From NCBI RefSeq assembly GCF_029051725.1, contig NZ_JAACFU010000027.1, positions 1 to 64,000 of the forward strand: DNA of 64,000 nucleotides, read 5' to 3'. The DNA is from Bradyrhizobium sp. CSS354 (GTDB lineage: Bacteria > Pseudomonadota > Alphaproteobacteria > Rhizobiales > Xanthobacteraceae). The position numbers and the translations under genes are program-made. The notes beneath the pieces were generated by a model, which worked only from the letters and a program-made list of their open reading frames with translations, made no database searches and was not told the DNA's origin. Of the stretch, positions 15,795-25,694 are shown piece after piece; position 1 is the stretch's first letter; every line of letters starts with the position of its first letter.

Positions 15795-17204
15795 TCAGCC
15801 GTGCTTTCGCTTTGAGGCCAGGGCTTTTTTGGCCTTGGGCCGCTGCTTCTTGACAGCCCGTACCACTACCCGCCGCACGGGCGTCTTACCGCGAGCGCGT
15901 CGTTTGGCAACTCGTCTCGACGGCGCGGCTGCGGCCGTGGCGACCGGAAGCTGCGATCCCGTCAGCAGCTGGAAAGCGCGTACGGCGTCGGGCACGCCGT
16001 GACTGCCACGAGCCTGGGGCATGCCAGCTGGCAGAGTGCATGAACCAACGATCGCCCGTTCGAGGTCGTAAGCAGTCGCCGATGGGCTGGCCTGCAAAAG
16101 CAACGCCGCAAGACCCGCGACATGCGGGGTTGCCATCGAACTTCCGTTCATGGTCTTGAACTTTCCGCCCGGGACGGATGACAGAACGTCCACACCCGGC
16201 GCCGCCAAGGCAGGACACAGCGGATTGACCGGCCGATCGAATTGCTGGCTGCCCGAAAAGTCGGCCACCCGATCGCTGGAGTCCATCGCGCCGACGGATA
16301 GGACGTTGGCGTAGTTACCGGGTGAGCGGCTCGTTTCCGGTCCCTCATTGCCCACCGCGATCACGGGCAGAACGTTTGCCGCCCGCAAGGCATCGATAAT
16401 AGTCTGAAATGCAGGCGTGAAGCCGCGCAGACCTAGCGACATGCTCATGATGCGCACGCCCTCACCGATCACCCAGTCCATGCCGGCCAGGATTCGATCG
16501 ATCACCTGACCGCCTTCGATCACCATGGCGCTCGCGAGCTGGGCTTCAGGCGCCATCCCGAACTCGCCCTTCAATCCGGAACGGCCGACGATGGTACCGG
16601 CCGTATGCGTTCCATGTTCATCGCTGTCCGATGGTTGCGCGTTCGGTACTTGGTCCCCCGCCATGTCGAATTCCGCGAACCTTCCGATCGCCCCCTTCAG
16701 CGCGGGATGGGCTGCATCGACGCCGGTATCGAGATGGCCAACAAGAACTCCTTGGCCGGTGATACCGGCCGCCCACAGGCGGTCCGCCTTCAGGCGCTTG
16801 ATGCCCCAGGTCGGGCCGATGCCGAGTTTCGCGGCCTCGATAGCGACCGGCCGGATAAGGCTCAACTCCGGAGCCTTTTCGACCTTCTTGACCTGCGGGT
16901 CAGCTTCCAGCGAAGCAAGACCGTTTGCATTAACATAGCCTATCGCCAAACCAAGATGCGGATAGACTCGAACACGGCGCGACGTCGGCGGCTCTGCCCG
17001 TTTGAAGTTGCGGCTTGCGAAGTGGCTTGCTGAAGCCGCCAGGCTTTCGGCTTGCGCCATGTTTGGAATCATAAAATGATTCTCTATCGAACTCTTCGTC
17101 TGCGCCGAGGCAGCCGCAGCACCATCTGGAACTCCCTTTAGCGCAACAATCACCTTGGCAAAGCCAATCGAAGCTACGGTATCTTGCAGACTGGATGTCG
17201 ACAT
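15795..17204 (-). CDS. Subtilisin-like serine protease (S8) with a basic C-terminal tail
   Basis: A 469-aa protein. The catalytic triad is visible as D159 ('GHLDTGVDAAHP'), H197 ('DEHGTHTAG') and S356 ('NGSSMATPHVAG'), with the oxyanion N286 ('AVGNEG'). Residues 1-115 form an I9-like propeptide ending near 'VKKVEKAPEL'. No signal peptide is clear. Residues 429-469 are an Arg/Lys/Ala-rich tail, histone-H1-like, unusual for a subtilase and possibly DNA- or surface-binding. A small propeptide-like gene follows. QHNDH operons use a subtilase (QhpE) to cut the quinone subunit, so a link with the CTQ operon 6 kb away is possible but unproven. Confidence 0.9.
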   Translation of the reverse strand: MSTSSLQDTVASIGFAKVIVALKGVPDGAAAASAQTKSSIENHFMIPNMAQAESLAASASHFASRNFKRAEPPTSRRVRVYPHLGLAIGYVNANGLASLEADPQVKKVEKAPELSLIRPVAIEAAKLGIGPTWGIKRLKADRLWAAGITGQGVLVGHLDTGVDAAHPALKGAIGRFAEFDMAGDQVPNAQPSDSDEHGTHTAGTIVGRSGLKGEFGMAPEAQLASAMVIEGGQVIDRILAGMDWVIGEGVRIMSMSLGLRGFTPAFQTIIDALRAANVLPVIAVGNEGPETSRSPGNYANVLSVGAMDSSDRVADFSGSQQFDRPVNPLCPALAAPGVDVLSSVPGGKFKTMNGSSMATPHVAGLAALLLQASPSATAYDLERAIVGSCTLPAGMPQARGSHGVPDAVRAFQLLTGSQLPVATAAAAPSRRVAKRRARGKTPVRRVVVRAVKKQRPKAKKALASKRKHG

Positions 17205-17878
17205 CTTCGTTGCTCCCGTAAAAATGCTTTGAAAAAATCCGACGCGCGATGTTAGTCAGCCGCTCTTACCCAAGATTAAATATTGTAGCATTGCTCGCAG
17301 TGGTTGACGGTAGCACCTTCCATGCAGGATTCAAGGCCCGAGCAATTCGCTCTTCCATATGCCTCATACCGACATTGCACGCTCCGTCTTGCGACTTATG
17401 CCGATGTATCTCAGGAGATTGGAGGGGCTGCATTTGCGCTGGTTCGCGTCGCAGCCAAATTATAATGATCGAGTAGCAGACATTCTCTCAGCACTGTCCA
17501 GCCCCGCCTCGCATTTCCTGATCGGATGGCATTGTCGAGGAGCGACTATCTCTTGTTTCCGGACCGTTGCGCCAAACGTCACTGCAAACGATGTCGTATT
17601 GGAAAAAACATGTGCGCTTACTCATGCGTTGGGAAAACGCTTCAGAGGACTTTAGCGTTCGAGCAAGGCGACAGCCTGCTTACAGCTACAGAGAGCAAGC
17701 CGCCGAGCGCGAGCTTGGCTCACTAGCTGGGTGCCGGTACACTCGGCCTATTAGGCGCACAGGCGGAGCTGAGTGGTCGCCAGGCGGCCCAAATGAGAGC
17801 AATATTGCCGCAGGATGCAAGCTGCGGGTCGTGCGTCCGTGACGCGGTTTGTGTCTACCCTGCACCGGAGCCAACATC
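17205..17878. other. Divergent intergenic region, no gene seen
   Basis: About 670 bases separate the divergent subtilase and beta-propeller genes. Short frames here show no protein-like features. Promoters for both genes are expected here, but I cannot assign boxes. Confidence 0.45.
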
Positions 17879-19660
17879 ATGAACTATTTATCCTACCGGA
17901 GCGCGCTTTCGTTGCTCGTGGTGCCTGCCCTTGTGGTGGCATCGTCCGCCCAGGCTGTCGATATCTGGACTGTCGGCGTCGACAACACCCGCCAGGGCTG
18001 GAACAGGTCCGAAACGGTTTTGAAGCCCGCTAACGTGCCTAGGCTCAAGAAAATTCGCGAATTTCCCGTTGACGAAAAGATTGACGTGTCCCCGCTTGTC
18101 GTCGGTGACAAGCTCTATGTGTTCACGATGACGAACACGGCCTATGTCTTCGACGTCAACACCGGCGCCGAACTCGTCAAACGCCAACTTGCCCCACCGT
18201 TCGACCCCGCCGATATCGCCAACCCGCAGGGCATGGGCATGGACCTCCACAATATGTATCGCCATTGGGGAATAACGGCGACCCCTGTGATCGAGGTGGC
18301 AACGAACACCATTTATGTGACCACGTTTGGCAAGCCAAACGAGGCCAGCCAGAACATCGAACGTAACAATATGCTCTGGACACTTGACGCAACTAGCCTG
18401 GCGGACAAGAACCCGCCAGTGCTCATTGCCGGAAATGCTGACAACGGCGGGGGTGGGATCGCGAACGGCTTCACGACGCCATACCAGAAGATGCGCGCGG
18501 GCTTGGGGTTGTTGACCGACCCTGGTGGCAATCGCGCCGTGGTGATCTCGTTCTCGATCAATGGTGAGAACCCGAATGGGCCAGGACACGGATTCGTCGT
18601 TGCTTATGACGTGCGCGGCCTCAATCGCGACCCTGGGTTCAAACCGACGCCGGGGATTTGGAACGTCACCCCCGGAGGAGGCGCCGGCGGCGTGTGGATG
18701 TCGGGCTCCGGGCCGGCGATCGACGGCACAGATATTTACCTCTCCACTGGCAACGGGATGGATCCCGGATCGATGGCCGGCAATTTCGCCGAGAGCTTCG
18801 TGAAACTTCGGTATACCCCCGGCATCGCCGACGTAAACAACGGCAAGCCGACCCTCGATGTTGTCGACTACTGGGGTGCGTTCAGCGATTTTCAGCGCCG
18901 CGACAGAGCCGCGCCTCCGGACCGTCAGGCAGCTCAAGATCAGGACCTTGGCTCCGCCGGTGTCGTCCTCATTCCCGCGCGAGGCAACCTGATCGGCGGT
19001 GGTAAGGACGGCGTCCTCTACAACCTCAATAAGGACAATCTCGGAAAGAACACGTGGAATCCCCACTTCAACCTCCCGTTCGTCGCGACGTACCTGCCGA
19101 ATGCGCCAAACGGACCGGCAGGCCTTCCGACGACCACGACGACCGATCCAAACTGGCCGATCATCAAACTCGAACGCAATCTTCCCGCGCAAACACCTAA
19201 CGGGAAGAGCTATCATATCCACGGAACCCCTGTGTACATGGAAGGGGCAAACAGCGGGATCGTGTTTGTATGGGGCGAGAATGAGCGCCTCAAGGCCTAC
19301 AACTACAATTTCACAACGAAGCGCATCACATCCTTCAGCGCCCAAGGCACGCAGGTAGCATCCGGAAATGATCCCGGAATGCCCGGCGGACGCCTCGTCA
19401 TCTCATCAAACGGCTCGGATCCCGGGACCGGCGTCGTCTGGGGCACGTACCCGGTGCTCGGGGACGCGAACTCCAAAGTCGTCCCCGGCGCTCTCGTCGC
19501 GTACAACGCGACCCCGGCTGCCAATGGCAAACTGAAGCAGCTTTTTCACAGCCAACCCGGCGAGTTAGGACTCTTCGCAAAGTATTCCACGCCGGTGGTG
19601 GCGAACGGGAAGGTCTACGTTGGCACATTCAGCAATAAGGTCGTTCAGTACGGCCTCTGA
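17879..19660 (+). CDS. Secreted PQQ-like beta-propeller protein
   Basis: The ATG at 17879 gives 593 aa with a clear signal peptide (YRSALSLLVVPALVVASSAQA, cut before VDIW). Repeated blades are visible: 'DVSPLVVGDKLYVFT', 'ATPVIEVATNTIYVTTFG', 'GVLYNLNKDN', 'STPVVANGKVYVGTF', the pattern of eight-bladed PQQ-repeat propellers. Many bacterial members lack PQQ or heme; no CxxCH is present. It is likely periplasmic or extracellular. It stands alone on the plus strand, with a small secreted protein gene after it. Enzyme activity cannot be told from sequence. Confidence 0.85.
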   Translation: MNYLSYRSALSLLVVPALVVASSAQAVDIWTVGVDNTRQGWNRSETVLKPANVPRLKKIREFPVDEKIDVSPLVVGDKLYVFTMTNTAYVFDVNTGAELVKRQLAPPFDPADIANPQGMGMDLHNMYRHWGITATPVIEVATNTIYVTTFGKPNEASQNIERNNMLWTLDATSLADKNPPVLIAGNADNGGGGIANGFTTPYQKMRAGLGLLTDPGGNRAVVISFSINGENPNGPGHGFVVAYDVRGLNRDPGFKPTPGIWNVTPGGGAGGVWMSGSGPAIDGTDIYLSTGNGMDPGSMAGNFAESFVKLRYTPGIADVNNGKPTLDVVDYWGAFSDFQRRDRAAPPDRQAAQDQDLGSAGVVLIPARGNLIGGGKDGVLYNLNKDNLGKNTWNPHFNLPFVATYLPNAPNGPAGLPTTTTTDPNWPIIKLERNLPAQTPNGKSYHIHGTPVYMEGANSGIVFVWGENERLKAYNYNFTTKRITSFSAQGTQVASGNDPGMPGGRLVISSNGSDPGTGVVWGTYPVLGDANSKVVPGALVAYNATPAANGKLKQLFHSQPGELGLFAKYSTPVVANGKVYVGTFSNKVVQYGL

Positions 19661-19854
19661 CGCATCGACCGTTGCGCCTCGTCGTGAACATACGGGCCGG
19701 CGGGAAAGAGAAGGGAACCGTCGCGATGCAATGCGTTGCCCACCAGGCCGTTGAATCCACGACGAAACCGCAGATCTGCTTGCATCAGCAAGAGGCGGAT
19801 GGAGTGCGGGCACCTTTCAAGACCACATTCGCTGGATGCGGTTTGAAAAACGTC

Positions 19855-20340
19855 ATGAGAACCGCGGTGCTGGCGCTGGTCGCCTGGAGCACCGCGTCCC
19901 ACGGACAGACTGGGGACGAGGCGGTACAGAATACACCGGCGCCACAGCGGCAATCTGCTCCCCTTGAGAACACCGCACCCGCGGGTGACGGCCTCAGCGA
20001 CCTAAATGCCAGGACTTTTAGCTGTGTCAGGGCTGGCTTGAATGCGGCAGCACGCGAGGCCGCTAAAGCTCCGTCGCAGGGCAGTTATCAATTCTCCTAC
20101 TTCAAGATCATCAAGGACACACACCACTCATTTTATCAGGTCCATTTCAAGAGCAACTATTCGGAAGAGCCCGATTTGAAGTACTGCGTCAGCATCTACT
20201 GCCAGCAAGGATGGGACCCAAATACCATGCAGATCTCGGTGAGGCTGATGAGCAATGAACGCAAGGCGACGCTAGCGGCGACTCATGGAGCCGATTGCGG
20301 CAACGAGCAGATGCAGGTGAAGCGTCGAGCTAAGCGATAA
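19855..20340 (+). CDS. Small secreted protein, unknown
   Basis: Starting at the ATG at 19855 the frame gives 161 aa with a short signal peptide (MRTAVLALVAWSTASHG). The mature part has four cysteines (C60, C109, C114 and C149, counted by eye) and a Pro/Gln-rich N-terminal linker, then 'SYQFSYFKIIKDTHHSFYQVHFKSNY'. An upstream in-frame start at 19672 would hide the signal peptide. It lies 194 bases after the propeller gene. The family is not recognised. Confidence 0.6.
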   Translation: MRTAVLALVAWSTASHGQTGDEAVQNTPAPQRQSAPLENTAPAGDGLSDLNARTFSCVRAGLNAAAREAAKAPSQGSYQFSYFKIIKDTHHSFYQVHFKSNYSEEPDLKYCVSIYCQQGWDPNTMQISVRLMSNERKATLAATHGADCGNEQMQVKRRAKR

Positions 20341-20444
20341 AGCGACATGCCTGGGTGAAGATCGGGATGAACGCAGATCTTTAAGTGCCCCTGCTAAACT
20401 GAGTGGTCATACCAGTCCAGAAACGTTGCTTACCCATCCTGGTA

Positions 20445-20620
20445 AATGGTGCGCTCGACTATCTGGACGATGTGCTGGCGACTTTCGATTTTGTGATTGC
20501 GAGCATCCACAGCCCATTCAAGCTCGATAAAGACGCCGACGGGAGCGCCTGCTGTGCGCCATCGCCGACCCTACTCCACAATCTTCGGCTACATGATGCG
20601 CCGCGAGCTTCGGGCGTCGG
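20445..20620 (+). pseudogene. PolX/PHP-domain C-terminal fragment
   Basis: The frame 'LDYLDDVLATFDFVIASIHSPFKLDKDA' matches the PHP phosphoesterase domain of bacterial family X DNA polymerases (metal-binding 'ASIHS'). After about 20540 the likeness continues weakly in another frame ('PYSTIFGYMMRREL', usually NPYTTILGHMTGRQL). No start and no polymerase domain are present. It is a decayed fragment. Confidence 0.6.
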
Positions 20621-21116
20621 CCAGCCATTCGCACAATTTTCGGTCAAAATCGGCTGCATTTGCGTATGCCTTGGTATGGAAGATGTCGGTCAGCGGCCGA
20701 ACTAGACCCCTCGCCGACCTACTACTATGCCTTCGCGATTGGTCTAGAGATCGCTCTCGATCCGCGGCACGCTTGAGCACCACAACGTAAAAGCCGGCGA
20801 TGCGTTTTCCTCATTGCACCCTCGCGACCGCCTCGCTCACAAATTGGCGAGGGCTTCATCCGCGCGGGTCGCACGCGTCTGGAACGCGGCTGAGCTATTG
20901 CGCCCGAGATCCGATCCGTTCGTGGCCGCCGCAGTCGGGAAAGAGAATTCAGTCCAGTTCACGCATCTCCAAAGGCGTTTGCAATTGTATCGGCAGCCCA
21001 GAATTGGCAGCGCGGCTGACCTTCTCTGCACGCGGCTAAGCAGCTGCCTGATATCCATGTGAACTAGTTCACTTGGCCGTGCATAAACAGCAGACTTTTC
21101 GATTAGATCTACATCG
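20621..21116. other. Degenerate stretch without a supportable gene
   Basis: Short open frames such as 'YYYAFAIGLEIALDPRHA' (ending at 20776) look protein-derived, but no complete gene can be built. It is probably further debris between the PolX fragment and the PAS-GAF remnant. Confidence 0.4.
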
Positions 21117-21880
21117 GGGCAACTTCGAGGAGAGATCGGCCCTCTACCTGATGAGTTTGGCAGGACAGGATCATACGCACTCCTTCTCGGCGTAAAAGAG
21201 GAGGAAGCGCGATTTGATGCTCTTCACGGTCGCCTCCTACGTCTCGACCCAGAAGGCGCAATCGCTTTTGCAAACCAGCGAGCGAACAGTTGATAGGGGT
21301 AGCAGAACAGAATAGCGGGTCAACACGCAGCTCTTTGTTTGCCAGCTGCGACGTCGCACAACGCCACACCGTTTTTGAGGATTGGTTCAAATCGCCGGAC
21401 GGTCGCAAGGAGAAGGCAGCACTCGTATCGACCAGCGGACAGATTACTCCGCTTCGGATAACGGTTGCGCCTGCTTTCGACACTGAGGAAAGCCGCTCGG
21501 GCGCAATCATTACTATTGTGCCGATGGCGGAAGAGCTCGTACGGGCGGAGTTACAGGAAGTCCTCAGTGTACCTGGCTACGAACCAGAAGAGCTGGTTCT
21601 CGGCGTGATGAGGGCAGCTAGAAAGCTAATCCCTTACGATCTCGCTACATTCGGAGCGTACACTGATGACACGCAGTATCACAAAACATTGGTGATCACT
21701 CCGACACCTGAATGGAAGTGGACCACTGCTTGGTTTGCATTGGGCGAGAAAGTTCGCACTTTTCTCCTAAGCGATCGAACCTGGGGTACGATCTTTAATA
21801 CCACCGCGGTCGATCTCACCCCCGGAATAGATGAGGATCTCGTTCTTCAGATTCTCGTCAAAGCTGGAATGAAAGCTACG
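21117..21880 (+). pseudogene. PAS-GAF sensor protein, frameshifted and cut by an IS3 element
   Basis: One frame reads 'LLRLDPEGAIAFANQRAN', a PAS core. It stops at a TGA at about 21288 and continues one frame over with 'LIGVAEQN', then 'DWFKSPDGRKEKAALVSTSGQITPLRITVAPAF'. A GAF-like domain follows ('GVMRAARKLIPYDLATFGAYTDD'). At about 21880 the sequence runs into the IS3 end, so any output domain (kinase or transcription activator) is lost. A regulator of the sigma-54 or histidine kinase type is possible. Confidence 0.55.
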
Positions 21881-21892
21881 TCACCTTGCCGA

Positions 21893-23205
21893 TTGAACCG
21901 TCCCGGGTTTGCCGGAGGCCATTTGGTTAAGTTAAGCTGCCATGGCCGGTTGTTCCAGCATGGCGTAGTAGCGTTGCTCGGCTTCGTCCGGCGGGATGTT
22001 TCCGATGGGCTCCAGGAGCCGTCGGTTGTTGAACCAGTCGACCATTCGAGAGTGGCGAACTCGACGGCCTCGAAGCTGCGCCATGGCCCGCGCCGATGGA
22101 TCACCTTGGCCTTGTAGAGACCGTTGAGGGTTTCGGCGAGACGTTGTCGTAGGAATCTCCGACACTGCCGACAGAAGGCTCGACGCCGGCCTCAGCCAGG
22201 CGCTCGGTGTACTTAATGGATACGTATTGGCTTACCCCTGTCGCTGTGGTGCACGAGCCTGCCACGATGGACCGGCCGTCGATCATGTAGTGCCTGCTCC
22301 AGCGCATCGAGCACGAAGCCTGCATGCGCCGTGCGCGAGGCCCGCCAGCCGACGATCCTGCGGGCATAGGCATCGATCACAAAGGCGACGTAGACAAAGC
22401 CGGTCCAGGTTGCGACATAAGTGAAGTCGGAGAGCCAGAGAACGTTCGGCGTTGGAGCCTTCAACTGGCGGTTGACGTGATCCAGCGGGCATGGCGCGGC
22501 CTTGTCGCTGATCGTGGTCTTGACCGGTTTGCCGCGGGTAACCCCTTGCAAACCCATGTCCCGCATCAGTCGCGACACCGTGCAACGGGCAACATCGAAG
22601 CCTTCGCGCTTGAGCTGGCGCCAGACCTTGCGCACGCCGTAGACGGAGAAGTTTTGATCGAAGACGCGCCGAACCTCGATCTTCAGCGCGCCGTCCTGCC
22701 TGGCGCGCGCCGACCGCTTGGCCGGATCGCGCCGTTTGGCCACATGGGCGTGGTAGGTCGAGGGGCGATCGGCAACACCTTGCAGATCGGCTCGACCCAT
22801 GCGCCCCACGATGATCGTCAATAAAGGCGATCATCGTGGGACCGGCGGTGGAGCTCCGCCATCGCAAATAAGCGCTCGCCTTGCGCAGGATCTCGTTGGC
22901 CTGTCGAAGCTCACGGTTCTCCCGTTCCAGGGCCTTCAGCTTCTCGGCCATCTCAGTCGGGACACCGGTCCGCTGCCCGCTGTCGATCTCGGCCTTCTTG
23001 ACCCAGTCATGAAGCGTTTGCGGTGTGCAGCCGACCTTGGCCGCAATCGATGTCACCGCCGCCCAGCGCGAAGGGTGCCCGCTGGCGTGATCCAGAACAA
23101 TCCGAACCGCGCGATCCCGGACCTCAGGCGAAAACTTTCGTCTTGCTTGTCACGGCTCCATCCTCTCAGGAGTTGGAGCCTCCGGCAAACCCGGGGCGGT
23201 TCAAT
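21893..23205 (-). mobile_element. IS3-family insertion sequence, decayed
   Basis: The ends are near-perfect inverted repeats: TTGAACCGTCCCGGGTTTGC at the left and TTGAACCGCCCCGGGTTTGC reading inward from the right. Between them lie orfA and orfB on the minus strand. No clear target duplication is visible. The left side interrupts a PAS-GAF gene. The right end lies a few bases from the stop of the Fic gene. Confidence 0.85.
21930..23150 (-). pseudogene. IS3-family transposase orfA/orfB with several frameshifts
   Basis: OrfA opens with 'RKFSPEVRDRAVRIVLDHASG', out of frame with its start codon, then 'VTSIAAKVGCTPQTLHDWVKKAEID' (HTH) and a leucine-rich coiled coil. OrfB starts 'MIAFIDDHRGAHG', loses a base near 22805, continues 'VYGVRKVWRQLKREGFDVARCTVSRLMRDMGLQG' and the rve core 'VLWLSDFTYV', then changes frame near 22230 ('YTERLAEAGVEPSVGSVGDSYDN') and near 22140 ('HRRGPWRSFEAVEFATLEW'). 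The DDE residues are present but not in one frame. Confidence 0.85.
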
Positions 23206-23210
23206 ACTGG

Positions 23211-24428
23211 TCACCCTGTTTGCGGTGGTCGGTTATCCACCTGATCGGGGAGCAGGGGCTCTTCGCCGAACGGGCGATTGATGATACCGAGCGCTTCTGT
23301 GGCGGCATACACGCGGTTGCGCGAATAGCCGGTACGCTCTTCCAGAATGCCCGCTTCTTGCAGTTGAGCGATCGCTTGATGGACCTGCGGAGGACTGATG
23401 TCCAGCAGTTCGCCGAGCCGCTTGGCGGTCACGACCGGATAGTTGTGAAGTTCGTCGAGAGCGCGCGCAGCCGCCGACCCTTTGCGGAATTTGCGGCGTT
23501 CTCTCCAGACATCGGATAATTCGGACAGCGCCGCACGGGTCTGGATGAGTTCGTCAACCGTGCCGGTGACGGCGTCGGCCATGAAGGTGATGATCGGCTG
23601 CCAGTCCAGCCGTTGTTGGGCATCCTTGAGCGAAGCGTAGTACGTATCCTTTTTACTCTCGATATATGGCGACAGGTACAGCGGCACGTGCTTCTCGGCC
23701 GCCATCATGAGCGGTAGGAGGAGACGACCGACACGGCCATTGCCATCGCGGAAGGGATGGACCGCTTCGAAATGAGTGTGCGCTATCGCCATGCGCGTGA
23801 TGAACCCTTGAGTCATTTGCTGCATTCCCTCGTTCCGCAGAAAGTCGACGGTCTGAGCTAAGCAGCCGGGGACGTCGTCGGGAGGCGGAGGATTCAAACT
23901 CGAATATGCGATGTCCTTATTTCCGCCGATCCATACGACACGCGTGCGAAGGTCGCCGGGAACATCCTTGTAGTCCGGATCATCCTTCATCACGGCGCTA
24001 TGGAGATCTTTGATCAGATCCATCGTGAAGACGCCGTAACCGTCCTTGGCAGCGAGTGGAATGAAGCCATCGAGCGCCACGGCGTAGTTGCGTACTTGAC
24101 GCGCTTCATCCCTGGCGCCGTCGTCCCCCGTCTCCTCGACCGACAGCAGTTCGTCGAGGGTGCTTTGGGTACCTTCGATCGATGACGAACTCACCGCTTC
24201 ACGTCTGGTCAGGACGCGGCTGACGATGTAAGGGTCTTTCATGTGGGCGGCGACGGCATCTACCTTGCCGAAGGCCGCTTGGGCGGCGTCCAAAGCCTTT
24301 ACAGACCCGGCTACCGACACTCCTTCCTCGGGTGGGGCCGGCGGGACGATACCGTAGTGAGAATCGTACGGCGGCGGCAATCGCTTCAGGGTTTCCCGGA
24401 TGGTGTGGCTGAGATCGCTGCGCTTCAT
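23211..24428 (-). CDS. Fic-family protein with inhibitory helix and winged helix
   Basis: A 405-aa protein. The Fic core 'HPFRDGNGRVGR' at residues 224-235 has all catalytic residues for nucleotide (usually AMP) transfer to a hydroxyl side chain. An upstream inhibitory motif 'SSSIEG' at 81-86 (S-xxx-E-G) marks a class II, self-inhibited Fic. A winged-helix DNA-binding domain follows at about 320-375 ('TAKRLGELLDISPPQVHQAIAQLQEAGILEE'), suggesting autoregulation. The stop lies about five bases from the IS3 end, so the last few codons may be IS-derived. No antitoxin gene is adjacent, consistent with a built-in inhibitor. Confidence 0.9.
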   Translation of the reverse strand: MKRSDLSHTIRETLKRLPPPYDSHYGIVPPAPPEEGVSVAGSVKALDAAQAAFGKVDAVAAHMKDPYIVSRVLTRREAVSSSSIEGTQSTLDELLSVEETGDDGARDEARQVRNYAVALDGFIPLAAKDGYGVFTMDLIKDLHSAVMKDDPDYKDVPGDLRTRVVWIGGNKDIAYSSLNPPPPDDVPGCLAQTVDFLRNEGMQQMTQGFITRMAIAHTHFEAVHPFRDGNGRVGRLLLPLMMAAEKHVPLYLSPYIESKKDTYYASLKDAQQRLDWQPIITFMADAVTGTVDELIQTRAALSELSDVWRERRKFRKGSAAARALDELHNYPVVTAKRLGELLDISPPQVHQAIAQLQEAGILEERTGYSRNRVYAATEALGIINRPFGEEPLLPDQVDNRPPQTG

Positions 24429-25428
24429 GAAAAGCCAAAGTTAGGCACCAGATTTCCTATTTATAATTAGGGTTCCAGAAAAAAGCCATATCATGCTGCG
24501 ATCTCAAGGTCGCGAATGTAGGTTTTCGAAGTACGCCGAAGTTCCGTTAGCCTCATTGTTCCCCATATGTTCCGCGCCACGAGTGGCCACTGGCAAAGCC
24601 GCGCAGCGCCCTATCCACGCTCCTGAACAGACGGAGAGGCTGGCCGCCAAGGCGGCCGTAGGCAGAACTCTGCCCCAATCGCGCCGGTCGGCCAGAGACG
24701 AGATGCCACCGCTTACTAGCGAGCCGTCCTGGACAACCCTTCCTGCCGATGTCAGGGCCCGCCGCTACCCCGGCTCGTGGCAGGCGACGATTGGATGCGG
24801 CTGGCCGACGAGGTCTATGAGCTGACGGCGCTGCGTGCGCCTGCGGTGCAACCGCGCCCCGAACGGGATGCGGCGAAATTAGCGGCAGCAGCGCACCGAT
24901 GCTATGGGGGTGCGCTCAAAGACACAGATGAACAAGCTACCGTAGCTCTTGCTGGCGCGACGGTGGGCTGCCAGGCATGCGGAGGCGTGATGGTGGATGT
25001 AGCCATACGGCGGCGAAAGGGCTGAACGGTTCAACGCAGAGCCGCCCGGCACACCGCCCCGCTATTGCCCGCGAAATAGCCAGAGCCTGCCCGAATTGGT
25101 TAAAGATTTGTTAATCCGCCTTCGGCAGGCTTGCGGTAAGCGCTGCCGATTAGCCCCCCAGCCACGGTAGCGCGAAGCGATGGCCGGCGGCAGTGATGCC
25201 CGCCGGCCATTTCGTTGGTGAGCGCCGCTCGCAAACACCGCGGCGGAGCCCCAGAGGCGGGTGTGTGGACGCGTCGGTCATGAGGCCAACGCTTACCTGC
25301 CTACGACCGCCATAATCCGTACTGTCAAGCCAGAACGTCCGGAAAAGTCTTTCCAAAAGTCCTTTCCAACAAGCAGGAACGGACTGCGGACGAAAGACGA
25401 ACCTCCGGATTTGATCAAGCTGTCCAAT
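24429..25428. other. About 1 kb without a recognisable gene
   Basis: A frame at 24777-25025 (+) contains 'DDWMRLADEVYELTALRAPAV' and 'GGVMVDVAIRRRKG' and may be a fragment of a small gene, but I cannot name or bound it. The remainder has no supportable reading frame. Codon use changes abruptly several times, as expected for fused debris. Confidence 0.35.
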
Positions 25429-25608
25429 TTAGCGCTTGTCGAAGGCCTTCGCACGCTGGAACAGAACGGTTTGAAGTCCGGTGATGATCAACTTGTTCAG
25501 TGTCTGGCAATCGCTGGGCGACAGATAAGGAAGCTGGCGCGAACTCTTCCACTGCTCAATGGCGGCGGTGACCGCGGCGCATAATTCGTCATCAGTTGGG
25601 CTGGTCAT
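25429..25608 (-). CDS. Small hypothetical protein (59 aa), rhizobial type
   Basis: ATG at 25608 follows a GAGG site by about eight bases. The 59-aa product starts MTSPTDDELCAAVTAAIEQW and continues 'LSPSDCQTLNKLIITGLQTVLF', an all-helical, amphipathic protein. I recall similar short proteins from Bradyrhizobium islands but know no function. Confidence 0.6.
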   Translation of the reverse strand: MTSPTDDELCAAVTAAIEQWKSSRQLPYLSPSDCQTLNKLIITGLQTVLFQRAKAFDKR

Positions 25609-25694
25609 TTGTCGACCTCAATGCGATCGGATCGGCGCTACTTAATCCGCTGCGGATGTGACCTTGCCACCTTATAGTCGACCGCCGCCGTCGA

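Noticed and set aside
17888..19345. 485-codon minus-strand frame opposite the beta-propeller gene
   Set aside because: The plus strand has a signal peptide and propeller blades; the antisense is only a shadow.
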